From assembly GCA_031268195.1 (NCBI GenBank), contig JAIRXQ010000059.1, positions 1 through 64,000 on the forward strand: DNA of 64,000 nt. Reading direction: 5' to 3'. This DNA comes from Azoarcus sp. (lineage in GTDB: Bacteria; Pseudomonadota; Gammaproteobacteria; Burkholderiales; Rhodocyclaceae). Shown piece after piece: positions 8,909 through 19,039 of the stretch. Each line of letters begins with the position of its first letter. The first letter of the stretch is position 1. A program made the translations under genes and the position numbers. The notes below the pieces were generated by a model. The model was not told where the DNA came from. It saw nothing but the letters and a program-made list of their open reading frames with translations, and searched no databases.

Positions 8909-9229
8909 TCAAAAGAGCTTTTCCTGCTGCGCCAGCACGCCTTCGATGCGTGTTTGCATATGGGCGATTCTACGCTTGAGCGTGGGCAAATCAAACCCGC
9001 GACCGTGTAGTAGTTGGAGAAAATCGTGCGCAATGTTGAGCGCGGTCATGATGGCCAGCGTCTCGCCGCCCGCGCGGGTTTTTTTCGCCATTTCTTCCAG
9101 CCGCTGCGCAAGGTAGGAGACGGCTTCGAGCAGGCTTTCCCGCTCGTTCGCGGCGCACGAGATTTGGTATTCCTTGCCCAGAAGGCTGATGTCGAGCATT
9201 TCGGCCTCTTTCATGCTGGCCTCCTTCAT
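8909..9229 (-). CDS. zapA: Cell division protein ZapA
   Basis: MLDISLLGKEYQISCAANERESLLEAVSYLAQRL, ALNIAHDFL. Confidence 0.88.
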   Translation of the reverse strand: MKEASMKEAEMLDISLLGKEYQISCAANERESLLEAVSYLAQRLEEMAKKTRAGGETLAIMTALNIAHDFLQLLHGRGFDLPTLKRRIAHMQTRIEGVLAQQEKLF

Positions 9230-9420
9230 GACTGCGGCAGCCGCTCGAGCACGGTTGCGAGCTTTTCGGCGGCAAGCTCGATTTTGCTGGTGAGCAGGCG
9301 GTTGTCGGCTTCGAGTCTGGCTTTTTGCTGGCGCAGCTCGCGGGTTTCGTCACGCAGCGTCGCGTGCATGCTGATGAGTTGTTCGAGCTGTGCTTCGAGA
9401 CGGTTGAGTTCGGCTTCCAT
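9226..9420 (-). CDS. Small coiled-coil protein (ZapB/TIGR02449-like)
   Basis: Short coiled-coil ORF overlapping the zapA start by 4 bp. Confidence 0.65.
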   Translation of the reverse strand: MEAELNRLEAQLEQLISMHATLRDETRELRQQKARLEADNRLLTSKIELAAEKLATVLERLPQS

Positions 9421-9508
9421 GAGTGGCGGGCGAGAGGTGGCGGACGATGTGTGGCGGGTGGAGGTGCGGCGAGAGAAGGAGGACTCGGCAGGCGGAAAGG
9501 CAAGGCCG

Positions 9509-11359
9509 CTACTTTATCACCTGCGTCACGTCGCGCACCGCGCCCGTGTCGGCCGAGGTGGTGAGTGCCGCGTAGGCTTGCAATGCCGCGGAAACCGGGC
9601 GCTGGCGCGTGGCGGGCCGCCACGCTTTGCCGCCGCGCGCCGCCATCGCCGCCCGGCGGCGCGCGAGTTCTTCGCTGCTGACGACAAGCGTGATGGTGCG
9701 GGCGGGGATGTCGATTTCGATGACATCGCCCTCCTCGACCAGGGCGATTGCACCGCCGCAGGCCGCTTCGGGCGAAACGTGGCCGATCGAGAGGCCCGAT
9801 GTGCCGCCGGAGAAGCGACCGTCGGTCAGGAGCGCGCATTTTTTGCCGAGGCCGCGCGACTTGAGGTAGCTCGTCGGGTAAAGCATCTCCTGCATGCCGG
9901 GGCCGCCCTTGGGGCCTTCGTAGCGGATGACCACCACGTCGCCCGCCTGCACTTTGTCGCCCAGGATGCCGTCGGAGGCTTCTTCCTGGCTCTCGAACAC
10001 TCTGGCCGTGCCGGAGAACTTCCAGATCGATTCATCGACCCCGGCGGTCTTCACGATGCAGCCTTTTTCCGCGATGTTGCCGAACAGTGTCGCCAGGCCG
10101 CCATCCTGGCTGAAGGCGTTGGCGCGGTCGCGAATGACGCCTCTGGAGCGGTCGAGGTCGAGTTCGGGCCAGCGCTTGTCCTGGCTGAACGCCTGTTGTG
10201 TTGGCACGCCACCGGGCGCGGCGCGGTAGAAGTCGAACACGGCGTTGTCGTGGGCGCGGATCACGTCCCGGCGCGCGAGCGCATCGCCCAGCGTGCGGGC
10301 ATGTACGGTGAGGGCGTCCGTGTGGAGCAGGCCGGCGCGGTCGAGTTCGCCGAGGATGCCCATGATGCCGCCAGCGCGATGCACGTCCTCGACGTGCACG
10401 TCGGCCACGGCGGGCGCGACCTTGCACAGGCAGGGCACGCGCTTCGAGAGGCGGTCGATGTCCTTCATGGTGAAATCGACGCCCGCCTCGCGCGCGGCGG
10501 CCAGAAGATGCAGCACGGTGTTGGTGGAGCCGCCCATGGCGATATCGAGGCTCATTGCGTTCTCGAACGCTTTTACGGTGGCGATGGCGCGCGGCAGCAC
10601 GGATGCGTCATCCTGTTCGTAATAACGCTTTGCCATGCCGACGATGAGGCGGCCCGCCTCGCGGAACAGGTTTTCGCGGTCGGCGTGCGTCGCCACCAGT
10701 GTGCCGTTGCCGGGCAGCGACAGACCGAGCGCTTCGGTGAGACAGTTCATCGAGTTGGCGGTGAACATGCCCGAACACGATCCGCAGGTCGGACAGGCGC
10801 CGCGTTCGACTGCGTCGATTTCGGCGTCCGAGCAGTTTTTGTCCGCCGCTTTCACCATCGCGTCGATGAGATCGAGCGAGAGCACTTTCGCCCCCCATTT
10901 CACTTTGCCCGCCTCCATCGGCCCGCCGGAGACGAAGATCGCCGGAATGTTGAGCCTCAGCGCCGCCATCAGCATGCCCGGCGTTACTTTGTCGCAGTTG
11001 GAGATGCACACCAGCGCGTCGGCGGTGTGGGCGTTGGCCATGTATTCCACCGAATCCGCGATGAGATCGCGCGAGGGCAGCGAGTACAGCATGCCGCCGT
11101 GCCCCATCGCGATGCCATCGTCGATGGCGATGGTGCCGAACTCTTTGGCGACGCCGCCCGCGGCTTCGATCTCGCGCGCCACCAGTTGTCCGAGTTCTTT
11201 CAGGTGCACATGTCCCGGCACGAACTGGGTGAAGCTGTTGGCGACGGCGATGATCGGTTTGTCGAAATCCCCGTCCTTCATGCCGGTGGCGCGCCACAAG
11301 GCGCGTGCGCCCGCCATGTTGCGGCCGGTGGTGGAGGTGCGGGAACGGTATTCGGGCAT
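9509..11359 (-). CDS. ilvD: Dihydroxy-acid dehydratase
   Basis: Full length; [70 protein letters not shown]. Confidence 0.97.
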   Translation of the reverse strand: MPEYRSRTSTTGRNMAGARALWRATGMKDGDFDKPIIAVANSFTQFVPGHVHLKELGQLVAREIEAAGGVAKEFGTIAIDDGIAMGHGGMLYSLPSRDLIADSVEYMANAHTADALVCISNCDKVTPGMLMAALRLNIPAIFVSGGPMEAGKVKWGAKVLSLDLIDAMVKAADKNCSDAEIDAVERGACPTCGSCSGMFTANSMNCLTEALGLSLPGNGTLVATHADRENLFREAGRLIVGMAKRYYEQDDASVLPRAIATVKAFENAMSLDIAMGGSTNTVLHLLAAAREAGVDFTMKDIDRLSKRVPCLCKVAPAVADVHVEDVHRAGGIMGILGELDRAGLLHTDALTVHARTLGDALARRDVIRAHDNAVFDFYRAAPGGVPTQQAFSQDKRWPELDLDRSRGVIRDRANAFSQDGGLATLFGNIAEKGCIVKTAGVDESIWKFSGTARVFESQEEASDGILGDKVQAGDVVVIRYEGPKGGPGMQEMLYPTSYLKSRGLGKKCALLTDGRFSGGTSGLSIGHVSPEAACGGAIALVEEGDVIEIDIPARTITLVVSSEELARRRAAMAARGGKAWRPATRQRPVSAALQAYAALTTSADTGAVRDVTQVIK

Positions 11360-11642
11360 GACGGCGCTCCGGGAAAAGGGGCAGAAAAAGGCTGAAGGGG
11401 GCGGAAAGAAGCGGAAAAGCCGCGATTCTAATCCTCGCGGCAGGGCGCGGGCAAAGACGGAAGGGTCGTCAGGCGGGCGCCGGGCGGCTCAAACGTGCCT
11501 TGCGCGGGATGGTTCCAGTGGCGAGGCCGTTTGGCGCATGGCTGCGGACCCCGAAATCTTGCGGCAGATGCGCGCGGAGCACGCCGGTGTTCGTTTTGCC
11601 GTGCGCTTCAGGATTTGTCGGGCGCGCTTCGGCAATCCGGCG

Positions 11643-12446
11643 CTATTCCTCCGCCTTCACCTGAAACACCTGCCCGTCTTCCAGCCGCAGGGCGGTGAGC
11701 GAGCCGCCCCAGACGTAGCCGGAGTCGAGGGCGATGAGTCCGGGTTCGCGGTAAAAGCCGAGGGCCGACCAGTGGCCGCAGACGATGGTGTGGGTGCGGC
11801 TGGCGCGCTGCGGAAGCGCGAACCACGGCAGCGTGCCTTCCGGGGCTTTGTCGGGTGGGCCTTTGGCGCGCATCGCCATGCGACCGTCCAATGTGAGGAG
11901 GCGCATTCTGGTGAAGGCGTTGACGATGACGCGTAACCGGCCCCATCCCTGTAGGCCGCGTTCCCAGTGATCGGGACGGCTGCCCATGAGGTGCATGAGG
12001 AATTTTTTGGCATCCTTGCCGGTGAGCATGTCTTCGACTTCGGCGGCGAGCGCCTGCGCTTTCGGCACCGTCCATTGCGGCAGCAGGCCCGCGTGCACGA
12101 GCACGTACTGGCCTTCGACGTGCAGCAGCGGGCGGTGTGCGAGCCAGTGCAGCAGCTCGTCGCGGTCGGGCGCGGTGAGGATTTGATCGAGCGTGTCGCC
12201 GTCGCTGCGGCGTTTGATGCCCGCCTGGGTCATCAGCAAAAAAAGGTCGTGATTGCCGAGCACCACGGTGGCGGCCGCGCCGAGGCGGGCGACGAAGCGC
12301 AGGGTTTCGAGCGATTGCGGGCCGCGATTGACCAGATCGCCCACCAGCCACAGGCGATCCGCGACGGGATCGAAGGCGATGAGATCGAGGAGTCGCCGGA
12401 AGGCGCTGTAGCAGCCCTGGAGATCGCCAATCGCGTAGGTTGCCAT
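11643..12446 (-). CDS. apaH: Symmetrical bis(5'-nucleosyl)-tetraphosphatase
   Basis: MATYAIGDLQGCYSAFRRLL, LVGDLVNRGPQSLETLRFV, VLGNHDLFLL. Confidence 0.95.
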   Translation of the reverse strand: MATYAIGDLQGCYSAFRRLLDLIAFDPVADRLWLVGDLVNRGPQSLETLRFVARLGAAATVVLGNHDLFLLMTQAGIKRRSDGDTLDQILTAPDRDELLHWLAHRPLLHVEGQYVLVHAGLLPQWTVPKAQALAAEVEDMLTGKDAKKFLMHLMGSRPDHWERGLQGWGRLRVIVNAFTRMRLLTLDGRMAMRAKGPPDKAPEGTLPWFALPQRASRTHTIVCGHWSALGFYREPGLIALDSGYVWGGSLTALRLEDGQVFQVKAEE

Positions 12447-12462
12447 GTCGTGTCGGGAGGCG

Positions 12463-13479
12463 TCAGACGAACACGGGTTCGGGTTCGAGTTCGATGCCGA
12501 AGCGCGCTCGCACGTCGGCCTGGATGCGCCCGGCCAGTTTCAGCACGTCCGCGCCGGTCGCGTTGCCGTGGTTGACCAGTACCAGGGCTTGCTGGGTGTG
12601 GCAACCGACGGGGCCGAGGCGGCGACCTTTCCAGTCGCATTGTTCGATCAGCCAGCCGGCCGCGAGTTTTTCGTGGCCGTCGGGTTGCGGGTAGTGGGGT
12701 AGCGCCGGGTTCTTTGCCAGCAAGGCGGTGCAGCGGGCGGCGTCGACCACGGGATTCTTGAAGAAGCTCCCGGCGCTGCCGAGGGTGGCCGGATCGGGCA
12801 GTTTGCGGCGGCGGATGGCGGCGACGGCTTCCGAGACTTGCAGCGGCGACGGTTTTTCGATGTTTTGCGCGGCAAGTTCCTGGGCGATGTCGCCGTAGTG
12901 GGTCAGGGGGCGCCATGTGCGCGGCAGGCGAAAACGCACCGCTGTCACCAGCCAGCGGGTGGGTTCGCGCTTGAAGATGCTGTCGCGGTAGGCGAAGCGG
13001 CAGGCGGAGGCATCGAACGTGCGTGCTTCGCCGCTCAGGAGATCGAGCGCATCGAGCGAGTGGAGGCGTTCGGCCACTTCCAGCCCGTATGCGCCAATGT
13101 TCTGCACCGGGGCCGCGCCGACGGTGCCGGGGATCAGCGACAGGTTCTCCAGCCCCGCCCAGCCACGCGTAAGCGTCCAGCGCACGAAGTCGTGCCAGTG
13201 CTCGCCCGCGCCCGCTTCGACGATGGTTGCGCCGTCTTCCACGCCCAGTTTGCGGCGTCCGCTGATTTCCACTTTGAGCACGGTGGCGAGTTCGCCGCCG
13301 CGCAACACGAGGTTGCTGCCGCCGCCGAGAATCAGGCTCAACACTTCGCCGCCGCGGGTGGCGACCCAGTCGCGCGCATCGTCGACGGTTCTCAGGCGCA
13401 CCAGCCAGCGCGCCCGCGCGGGCAGGCCAAAGCTGTTGAGCGCGGCGAGATCGGCATCGAGTTGCGTGGCGGCTTTCAT
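12463..13479 (-). CDS. murB: UDP-N-acetylmuramate dehydrogenase
   Basis: [50 protein letters not shown]. Confidence 0.96.
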   Translation of the reverse strand: MKAATQLDADLAALNSFGLPARARWLVRLRTVDDARDWVATRGGEVLSLILGGGSNLVLRGGELATVLKVEISGRRKLGVEDGATIVEAGAGEHWHDFVRWTLTRGWAGLENLSLIPGTVGAAPVQNIGAYGLEVAERLHSLDALDLLSGEARTFDASACRFAYRDSIFKREPTRWLVTAVRFRLPRTWRPLTHYGDIAQELAAQNIEKPSPLQVSEAVAAIRRRKLPDPATLGSAGSFFKNPVVDAARCTALLAKNPALPHYPQPDGHEKLAAGWLIEQCDWKGRRLGPVGCHTQQALVLVNHGNATGADVLKLAGRIQADVRARFGIELEPEPVFV

Positions 13480-13497
13480 CGGCTGGCTTTCATCGGC

Positions 13498-14781
13498 TCA
13501 CTCGGCGCGCAGTGCGGCCAGCACCCGCGTCACATCGGATGCGCTCGCGCCGTTGGCGAGATCGGCCCACTGCGCGAAGTGTTCGCCGTTTTTGAGTGCG
13601 GCCACCGCTTGCCCGGCTTCGCGCGGCGCGGCGAAGGCGTGGCTTTGCAGGAGGGTGCGGCCCTCGCCGTCGACGAGTTTGAAGTAGAACTGGCCGTCTG
13701 CTTCGCGGTATTGCTTCACTTGCGGCCTGGCCTGCGCTTGCGGGCGCGCATCCGCGGGCGCGGCGGGCAACTGGTCGAGCCGCCGCAAACCGACCGCCTC
13801 GCGCAGTCGGGCGACGAATGGCGTCGCGTATCTGGCGCGCAGCCGTTCCGCGCCGCTTTTCAGCACTTGTTCGATGCGTTGCGGTTCGGCGATCAATTCT
13901 TCGTAACGGGCGCGCATCGGGGCGATGACCGTCTCCAGCTTGTCGAACAGCGCTTCTTTGGCGTCGCCCCACGCGATGCCTTGCGCGAAGCGCCCGCGCA
14001 TCGTCTCGGTTTCGGCGGGGGTGGCGAACGCCTGAAAAAGCTGGAACAGCGCGGAGCCTTCGGTTTGTTTTGGCTCGCCGGAGGCTTTGGAGTCGGTGAC
14101 GATCGTGAGGATGCGTCTTTTGAGTTCGGCGGGGGGGGCGAAGAGCGGAATCGTGTTGTCGTAGCTTTTGCTCATCTTGCGTCCGTCGAGTCCGGGCAGG
14201 GTGGCGACGGCATCGTCGACCGCCGCTTCGGGCAGCACGAAGTGTTCGCCGTAGCGATGATTGAAGCTGGCGGCGATGTCGCGCGCCATTTCGAGGTGCT
14301 GAATCTGGTCGCGGCCGACCGGCACTTTGTGCGCGTTGAACATCAGGATGTCGGCGGCCATCAGCAGCGGATACATGAACAGGCCCATCGTCACCCCGGC
14401 GTCGGCGTTTTCGCCCTCGGCGGTGTTCTTGTCGACGGCGGCCTTGTAAGCGTGGGCGCGGTTGAGCAGCCCCTTGCCGGTGACGCAGGTCAAGAGCCAG
14501 GTCAGTTCGGGAATTTCGGGGATGTCGGACTGGCGGTAGAACCACACTTTTTCCGGGCGCAGCCCGGCGGCAAGCCAGGTGGCGGCGATCTCCAGCGTGG
14601 AGCGCTGTACCCGTTCGGGCGAGCCGGTCTTGATGAGCGCGTGGTAGTCGGAGAGGAAATAAAAGCTCTCGACATCGGGTTGTTTGCTGGCGTTCACCGC
14701 GGGGCGGATTGCACCCGCGTAGTTGCCAAGGTGCGGCGTGCCGGAGGGGGTGATGCCGGTGAGGATGCGAAGTTGGGGCAT
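13498..14781 (-). CDS. trpS: Tryptophan--tRNA ligase with C-terminal extension
   Basis: RILTGITPSGTPHLGNYAGAIRPAV and KMSKSYDNTIPLF signatures; about 80-residue tail after the catalytic core. Confidence 0.95.
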   Translation of the reverse strand: MPQLRILTGITPSGTPHLGNYAGAIRPAVNASKQPDVESFYFLSDYHALIKTGSPERVQRSTLEIAATWLAAGLRPEKVWFYRQSDIPEIPELTWLLTCVTGKGLLNRAHAYKAAVDKNTAEGENADAGVTMGLFMYPLLMAADILMFNAHKVPVGRDQIQHLEMARDIAASFNHRYGEHFVLPEAAVDDAVATLPGLDGRKMSKSYDNTIPLFAPPAELKRRILTIVTDSKASGEPKQTEGSALFQLFQAFATPAETETMRGRFAQGIAWGDAKEALFDKLETVIAPMRARYEELIAEPQRIEQVLKSGAERLRARYATPFVARLREAVGLRRLDQLPAAPADARPQAQARPQVKQYREADGQFYFKLVDGEGRTLLQSHAFAAPREAGQAVAALKNGEHFAQWADLANGASASDVTRVLAALRAE

Positions 14782-15016
14782 GACGAGAGAGAAGGCTTGG
14801 GGAGCCGGCGATTTTAGCTGAAACCGTCCGGACAATGACGGTTTGGGGAGGATAACAGTTGTGGTTGTCCGAAATAGCGCACGGCCTGTGGCGAAAGCGT
14901 GATGCGGGCGATGTCCGGTCTTTGCCCTCCACCATGACATCTGTCATGGTCTAAAAGCGTGCGGGGGCTAAAATCGGCGCAGCACAACCCTATCACTTCA
15001 TCCGGGGGAAACGATC

Positions 15017-15322
15017 ATGGATCACGCCGCGCCGAGGGATCGCCGTCTCGACCGCCGCATTCCCGTCAATTGCACCGCGTTCATTCACCTGCGCGAGGGC
15101 AGCAGCATCGCGGCGGAATGCATCGAACTGAGCGTTGCGGGGATGACGTTGCGCGCCAATTATGTGCCCACCGAGGGCGAGGTGGTCGAAGTCGCGGTCG
15201 CTTCCCCGAACGATACGATGGAGCGCCCGCCGCTGATGACGCGGCTGCGCGTGACGCGCTGCCATTCGATTCCCGACGGCCGCAACGAAATCGGCGGCAC
15301 GATCGTGCGTGTCGTGGGCTGA
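15017..15322 (+). CDS. PilZ domain protein
   Basis: DRRLDRRIPVNCTAFIHL and CIELSVAGMTLRANYVP, PilZ RxxxR...(D/E)xSxxG-like pattern. Confidence 0.75.
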   Translation: MDHAAPRDRRLDRRIPVNCTAFIHLREGSSIAAECIELSVAGMTLRANYVPTEGEVVEVAVASPNDTMERPPLMTRLRVTRCHSIPDGRNEIGGTIVRVVG

Positions 15323-15396
15323 ACGCCCCGCGTTCTACCTCGCCGCGCCCCGCGTTCTACCTCGCCGCGCCCTGCGTGCTACCTCGCCGCGCCCGG
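15322..15396. repeat. 22-bp tandem repeat (about 3 copies) overlapping the dsbB stop
   Basis: Units CGCGCCCCGCGTTCTACCTCGC / CGCGCCCCGCGTTCTACCTCGC / CGCGCCCTGCGTGCTACCTCGC. Confidence 0.9.
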
Positions 15397-15894
15397 TGCG
15401 CGGCGCAGCATCAGCCACAGCGTCACGGCGATGATGCCGCAGAACGTGACCAGCCCCCAGTGGGCGATGGAGAGGCCCAGGAGCGTCCAATCCACCGCGC
15501 CGCACTCGCCGGTGGCCTCGAACAGTTGCGGCCACCAGTGCGCGAACGCGAGCCCGTTGACCGTCCGTCCGATGCCGGGACCGCAGGCGGCGATGCCCGC
15601 CGGATTCGCCTGCAACCAGCTTTGCCACACCGCGACCCCCCCGCCCGCGAGCGCGGCCAGCGTGATCAGCGCGCCGTAGAGGCGCGGGGCGCGGTTGTGC
15701 AGCGCCCCGGCGAGTCCGACGATGCCGATTGCCAGCAGCCCGTAGCGTTGCAGGATGCACAGCGGGCAAGGATCGAGCCGCAGCGTCCCTTGCAGGTAGA
15801 GCGCGCCGAAACACAGCTCGAACACGACGAGCGCGAACAGCGCGAAGAAATAGGGCCGGAAGGGGCGGCGCAAGAGCGTTTGCAGAAAGGACAT
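15379..15894 (-). CDS. dsbB: Disulfide bond formation protein B
   Basis: LDPCPLCILQRYG Cys pair and four TM segments. Confidence 0.92.
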   Translation of the reverse strand: MSFLQTLLRRPFRPYFFALFALVVFELCFGALYLQGTLRLDPCPLCILQRYGLLAIGIVGLAGALHNRAPRLYGALITLAALAGGGVAVWQSWLQANPAGIAACGPGIGRTVNGLAFAHWWPQLFEATGECGAVDWTLLGLSIAHWGLVTFCGIIAVTLWLMLRRAPGAAR

Positions 15895-15953
15895 GGCGAT
15901 CCTCGGCGGAGGCGGGAAAGGTGGCAGCATTGTAGGCGAATGCCGCTACGCTT

Positions 15954-16070
15954 TCACTCCCACGCCAGTGGGCCGCCCGTCTGGTGTTCGTTGCTCCGCG
16001 TCCCGGAAAAGCTTTTCTCTTTGCGCGGATGGGCGGGTTCATCCAGCCAGGACAATTTGGCTTTCGCGCC
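15954..16070 (-). repeat. Left copy of 117-bp direct repeat: diverged nrdB 3' end
   Basis: Encodes SWLDEPAHPRKEKSFSGTRSNEHQTGGPLAWE stop, versus NrdB PWLDEQANLRKEKNFFETRVNEYQTGGTLAWE; about 18 mismatches in 117 nt by eye. Confidence 0.9.
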
Positions 16071-16440
16071 GCAATTTCCTTTCCGCGGGCATGACGTGGT
16101 TTTCGTATTGCGCAATCTTTTGATCCAGCCGGTCGAGCATTTTTTGCATCCCGTCCACCCGCGCCGCGATCTGGGCACGCTGTTCAATGAGAATCCGCTT
16201 GCGCGCGCCGGCGGTTGCTTCGCCTTTTTGGAAAAGCGCGATGTATTCCATGAGCGCCTCCACCTGAACGCCCGCGTTGCGCATGCATTTGACGAAGTCG
16301 ATCCAGCCACAATCGAACTCCGTGTAGTTTCTGATGCCGCCCGCGCCGCGCCCGATCGCCGGAATCAGCCCGATGCGCTCGTAGTAGCGCAGGGTATCGG
16401 CCGTCAGACCGGATTTCTCGCAAACCTCCGAGATTGTCAT
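16039..16440 (-). CDS. MerR family transcriptional regulator (AdhR-like)
   Basis: MTISEVCEKSGLTADTLRYYERIGLIPAIGR; divergent to an ADH operon. Confidence 0.9.
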   Translation of the reverse strand: MTISEVCEKSGLTADTLRYYERIGLIPAIGRGAGGIRNYTEFDCGWIDFVKCMRNAGVQVEALMEYIALFQKGEATAGARKRILIEQRAQIAARVDGMQKMLDRLDQKIAQYENHVMPAERKLRRESQIVLAG

Positions 16441-16481
16441 CGCCACCTTCCGTCTCCACGAAAAATTTTTTGAAACTCCCG

Positions 16482-16512
16482 TTGACATGGAGTTGACTTC
16501 AAGGATTTTACT
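16482..16512 (+). promoter_or_regulatory. MerR-type promoter with 19-bp spacer
   Basis: TTGACA - 19 nt - TTTACT with the GGAGTTGACTTCAAGG operator-like element inside the spacer. Confidence 0.6.
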
Positions 16513-16607
16513 CCGGATTGCAATGTGTGCATCCACTTCATGTCATTGGGTTTATTCGTGACGAATTGCTGCCGGAATGCCGTGCATGACACGGTCTGCT
16601 GGCTGGC

Positions 16608-17870
16608 ATGACAAAGAGAGGAGCGGCAAAAATGGAGCATCAATGTAGCGACCATCATCCTGGCGACTGTCATCCGGAACACGCGCCCGCCGAACCAGGC
16701 CGCCGGAAAATCCTGAAAATGGCGGGTGTGGCCGCCATGCCGTTGTTGGGCGCCATGTCATCCGGCGGCGCACAGGCGCAAGCCGCCAGTGCTTCGGAAC
16801 CGGCGCTGGGCCAAAGCCCGTTCACGGTGCGTGCCTACGGTGCCAAGAGTACCGGCGGTCGTATCGTGCCGCTGCAAATCCAGCGCCGCGCGCTCGGCGC
16901 GCGAGATGTCCTGATCGACATACTTTATGCGAGCATTTGCCATTCCGACATTCACACGGTTCACGGCGATTGGCGCGCGCCACCGCTCCCTGTCGTTCCG
17001 GGTCACGAAATCGTCGGGCGCGTGCTGGCCGTGGGCAACAAGGTCACGAAGTTCAAGGTCGGCGAAATCGCGGGCGTCGGCTGCATGGTGGATTCCTGCG
17101 GAACGTGCGAGAACTGCCTGTCCGACCGCGAGCAGATCTGCCTGAACGGCGCCACCTTCACCTACGGCTCGCTGGACAAGGTTTCCGGCGGGCATACTTT
17201 CGGCGGCTATTCGGACAAGATCGTCGTCTCCGAACGCTTTGCCATCCGCATTCCGCCGGGTATGGATCTGGTTTCGGCGGCCCCCATTCTCTGCGCCGGG
17301 ATCACCACCTTCTCGCCCATCCGCCACTGGCGGGTTCGGCCAGGGTGGCGCGTCGCCGTGGTGGGGCTGGGCGGCCTGGGCCACATGGCGGTGAAGCTGG
17401 CCGTGGCGCAACGCGCTGAGGTCACCGTCTTCACCACCACGCCGGGCAAGATCGCGGACGCCGCACGGCTTGGCGCGCGCGAGGCGGTGCTCTGGAGCGA
17501 CGCGGCGGCGATGAAGCGGCTTGCCAACACCTTCGACCTGATGATCTCCACCGTACCCTACGCCTTCGAGGCGCAGCCCTTCATGAACGTGCTGAAGCTC
17601 GATTCCACCTTCGTCAATGTGGGGCTGGGCGAGGCGCGCGGCATCAATCCCGGCGCGATGGCCCTTGGCCGCAAAAGCCTGTCCGGCTCGATGATCGGCG
17701 GCATCGCCGAAACTCAGGAAGTCATCGACCATTGCTTTGCCCGCAACATCCGGCCCGATATTGAATTGATCCGTCCCGAGCAGATCGATGCCGCCTATGA
17801 GCGCGTGGTGAAGAAGGACGTGCGTTACCGTTTCGTCATCGATTTTGCCTCGGGCAAGAACGCGGCATGA
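16608..17870 (+). CDS. Zinc-dependent alcohol dehydrogenase with Tat-like signal
   Basis: RRKILKMAGVAAMPLLGAMSSGGAQAQA leader; GHEIVGRV, CGTCENC, VAVVGLGGLGHMAVKLA. Confidence 0.9.
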   Translation: MTKRGAAKMEHQCSDHHPGDCHPEHAPAEPGRRKILKMAGVAAMPLLGAMSSGGAQAQAASASEPALGQSPFTVRAYGAKSTGGRIVPLQIQRRALGARDVLIDILYASICHSDIHTVHGDWRAPPLPVVPGHEIVGRVLAVGNKVTKFKVGEIAGVGCMVDSCGTCENCLSDREQICLNGATFTYGSLDKVSGGHTFGGYSDKIVVSERFAIRIPPGMDLVSAAPILCAGITTFSPIRHWRVRPGWRVAVVGLGGLGHMAVKLAVAQRAEVTVFTTTPGKIADAARLGAREAVLWSDAAAMKRLANTFDLMISTVPYAFEAQPFMNVLKLDSTFVNVGLGEARGINPGAMALGRKSLSGSMIGGIAETQEVIDHCFARNIRPDIELIRPEQIDAAYERVVKKDVRYRFVIDFASGKNAA

Positions 17871-17886
17871 ACAGGAAAGCACAACG

Positions 17887-19026
17887 ATGACGCTCACGGC
17901 CGTTGTGTTGATATTGATGGCTGTTTCAGTCTGGTATGTGCCGTTCAGGCTGAAGAAGTTGCTGGAGCTCCGCAGGGTGTGGCCGTGGCACGTTTTGTCC
18001 ATTGGCGTCGTCGCCGGTTACATCCTGCTGATCTTCAAGGGCATCTACACTTGGGACAGCCTCCCCGCCGCCGTCGCATACGACACGCTGGGGTTGCTGT
18101 TCGTCTTCCTTGTCTATCTGTTTTTCTTCCTGATCGTCACGCATCCGCTGACGCTTCTTGTCAAGCGGATTCCCGGACGCCCGCTGGGCTACGGCGGCAT
18201 CGCGGTTTCCGCGTCGCTGGTGATCCTCGGGTTCAGCAACGCCCAGACTTTCGTGGTCACGCACGACGAGTTGCCGGTCAAAAGGCTCGCGCGGCCCGTC
18301 AGGATCGTTCATGTTCCCGACATCCATCTCGGCGCCCAGCGCGGGCAATCCTGGCTCGGGAAGATGCTGGCCGCCGTGGATGAACAGCAAGCCGATGTGG
18401 TCTTGTACAACGGCGATCTCGTCGACAGCAACATTGCCCTGAAACCTGAATTGTTCTCGCTGTTCAAGACGGTTCGCGCCGAGCAGTATTTCACCACCGG
18501 CAATCACGAATACTATCTGGATACGGACCGGGCGCTGCGGCTCATCGGCGATGCGGGCATCCGCATCCTGCGCAGCGAAATGGTCGAGACGCACGGCATT
18601 CAACTCATTGGCATGGAATACATGAACGCCGACCGGGAAACCTGGGACGCCCATGCCGTGAATGATTTGACCTTGCAGGAAGAATTGCCGCGAATCGCCA
18701 GAGACGGCGAAAAACCAGCGCTCCTCGTGCATCACAGTCCCGTGGGAATGCGCTATGCGGCGCAAGGCAACATCGATGTCATGCTCGCCGGTCACACGCA
18801 TGGCGGGCAGTTCTTCCCCGGCAACGTGCTGGTGAAATACCGCTTTCCCATGTACGGCGGGCGCTACAAAATCGGCGACATGACGCTGCTGGTTTCGCGG
18901 GGCGCCGGCACATTCGGCCCGTGGATGCGGCTCGGCACCCGGAACGAAGTGCAAGTCATCGATTTGATTCCCGCTGCAACTGAAACACAGTCCAGCGATC
19001 CGAATGTGAATGTTTTACCGCCATGA
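17887..19026 (+). CDS. Membrane-anchored metallophosphoesterase
   Basis: N-terminal TM segments, then VPDIHLG, YNGDLVD, TGNHEYY, LAGHTHGGQ. Confidence 0.92.
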   Translation: MTLTAVVLILMAVSVWYVPFRLKKLLELRRVWPWHVLSIGVVAGYILLIFKGIYTWDSLPAAVAYDTLGLLFVFLVYLFFFLIVTHPLTLLVKRIPGRPLGYGGIAVSASLVILGFSNAQTFVVTHDELPVKRLARPVRIVHVPDIHLGAQRGQSWLGKMLAAVDEQQADVVLYNGDLVDSNIALKPELFSLFKTVRAEQYFTTGNHEYYLDTDRALRLIGDAGIRILRSEMVETHGIQLIGMEYMNADRETWDAHAVNDLTLQEELPRIARDGEKPALLVHHSPVGMRYAAQGNIDVMLAGHTHGGQFFPGNVLVKYRFPMYGGRYKIGDMTLLVSRGAGTFGPWMRLGTRNEVQVIDLIPAATETQSSDPNVNVLPP

Positions 19027-19039
19027 AGGAACCATCACC

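Noticed and set aside
9014-11395. 793-aa plus-strand ORF
   Set aside because: Antisense to ilvD; a GC-rich shadow ORF with no family motifs
12838-14817. 659-aa plus-strand ORF
   Set aside because: Antisense to murB and trpS, composition typical of a shadow ORF
13490-14947. 485-aa minus ORF in a second frame over trpS
   Set aside because: Arg-rich frame-shifted reading of a clear trpS gene
15322-15396. Possible CRISPR array
   Set aside because: Repeats are contiguous 22-bp units without spacers; tandem duplication instead
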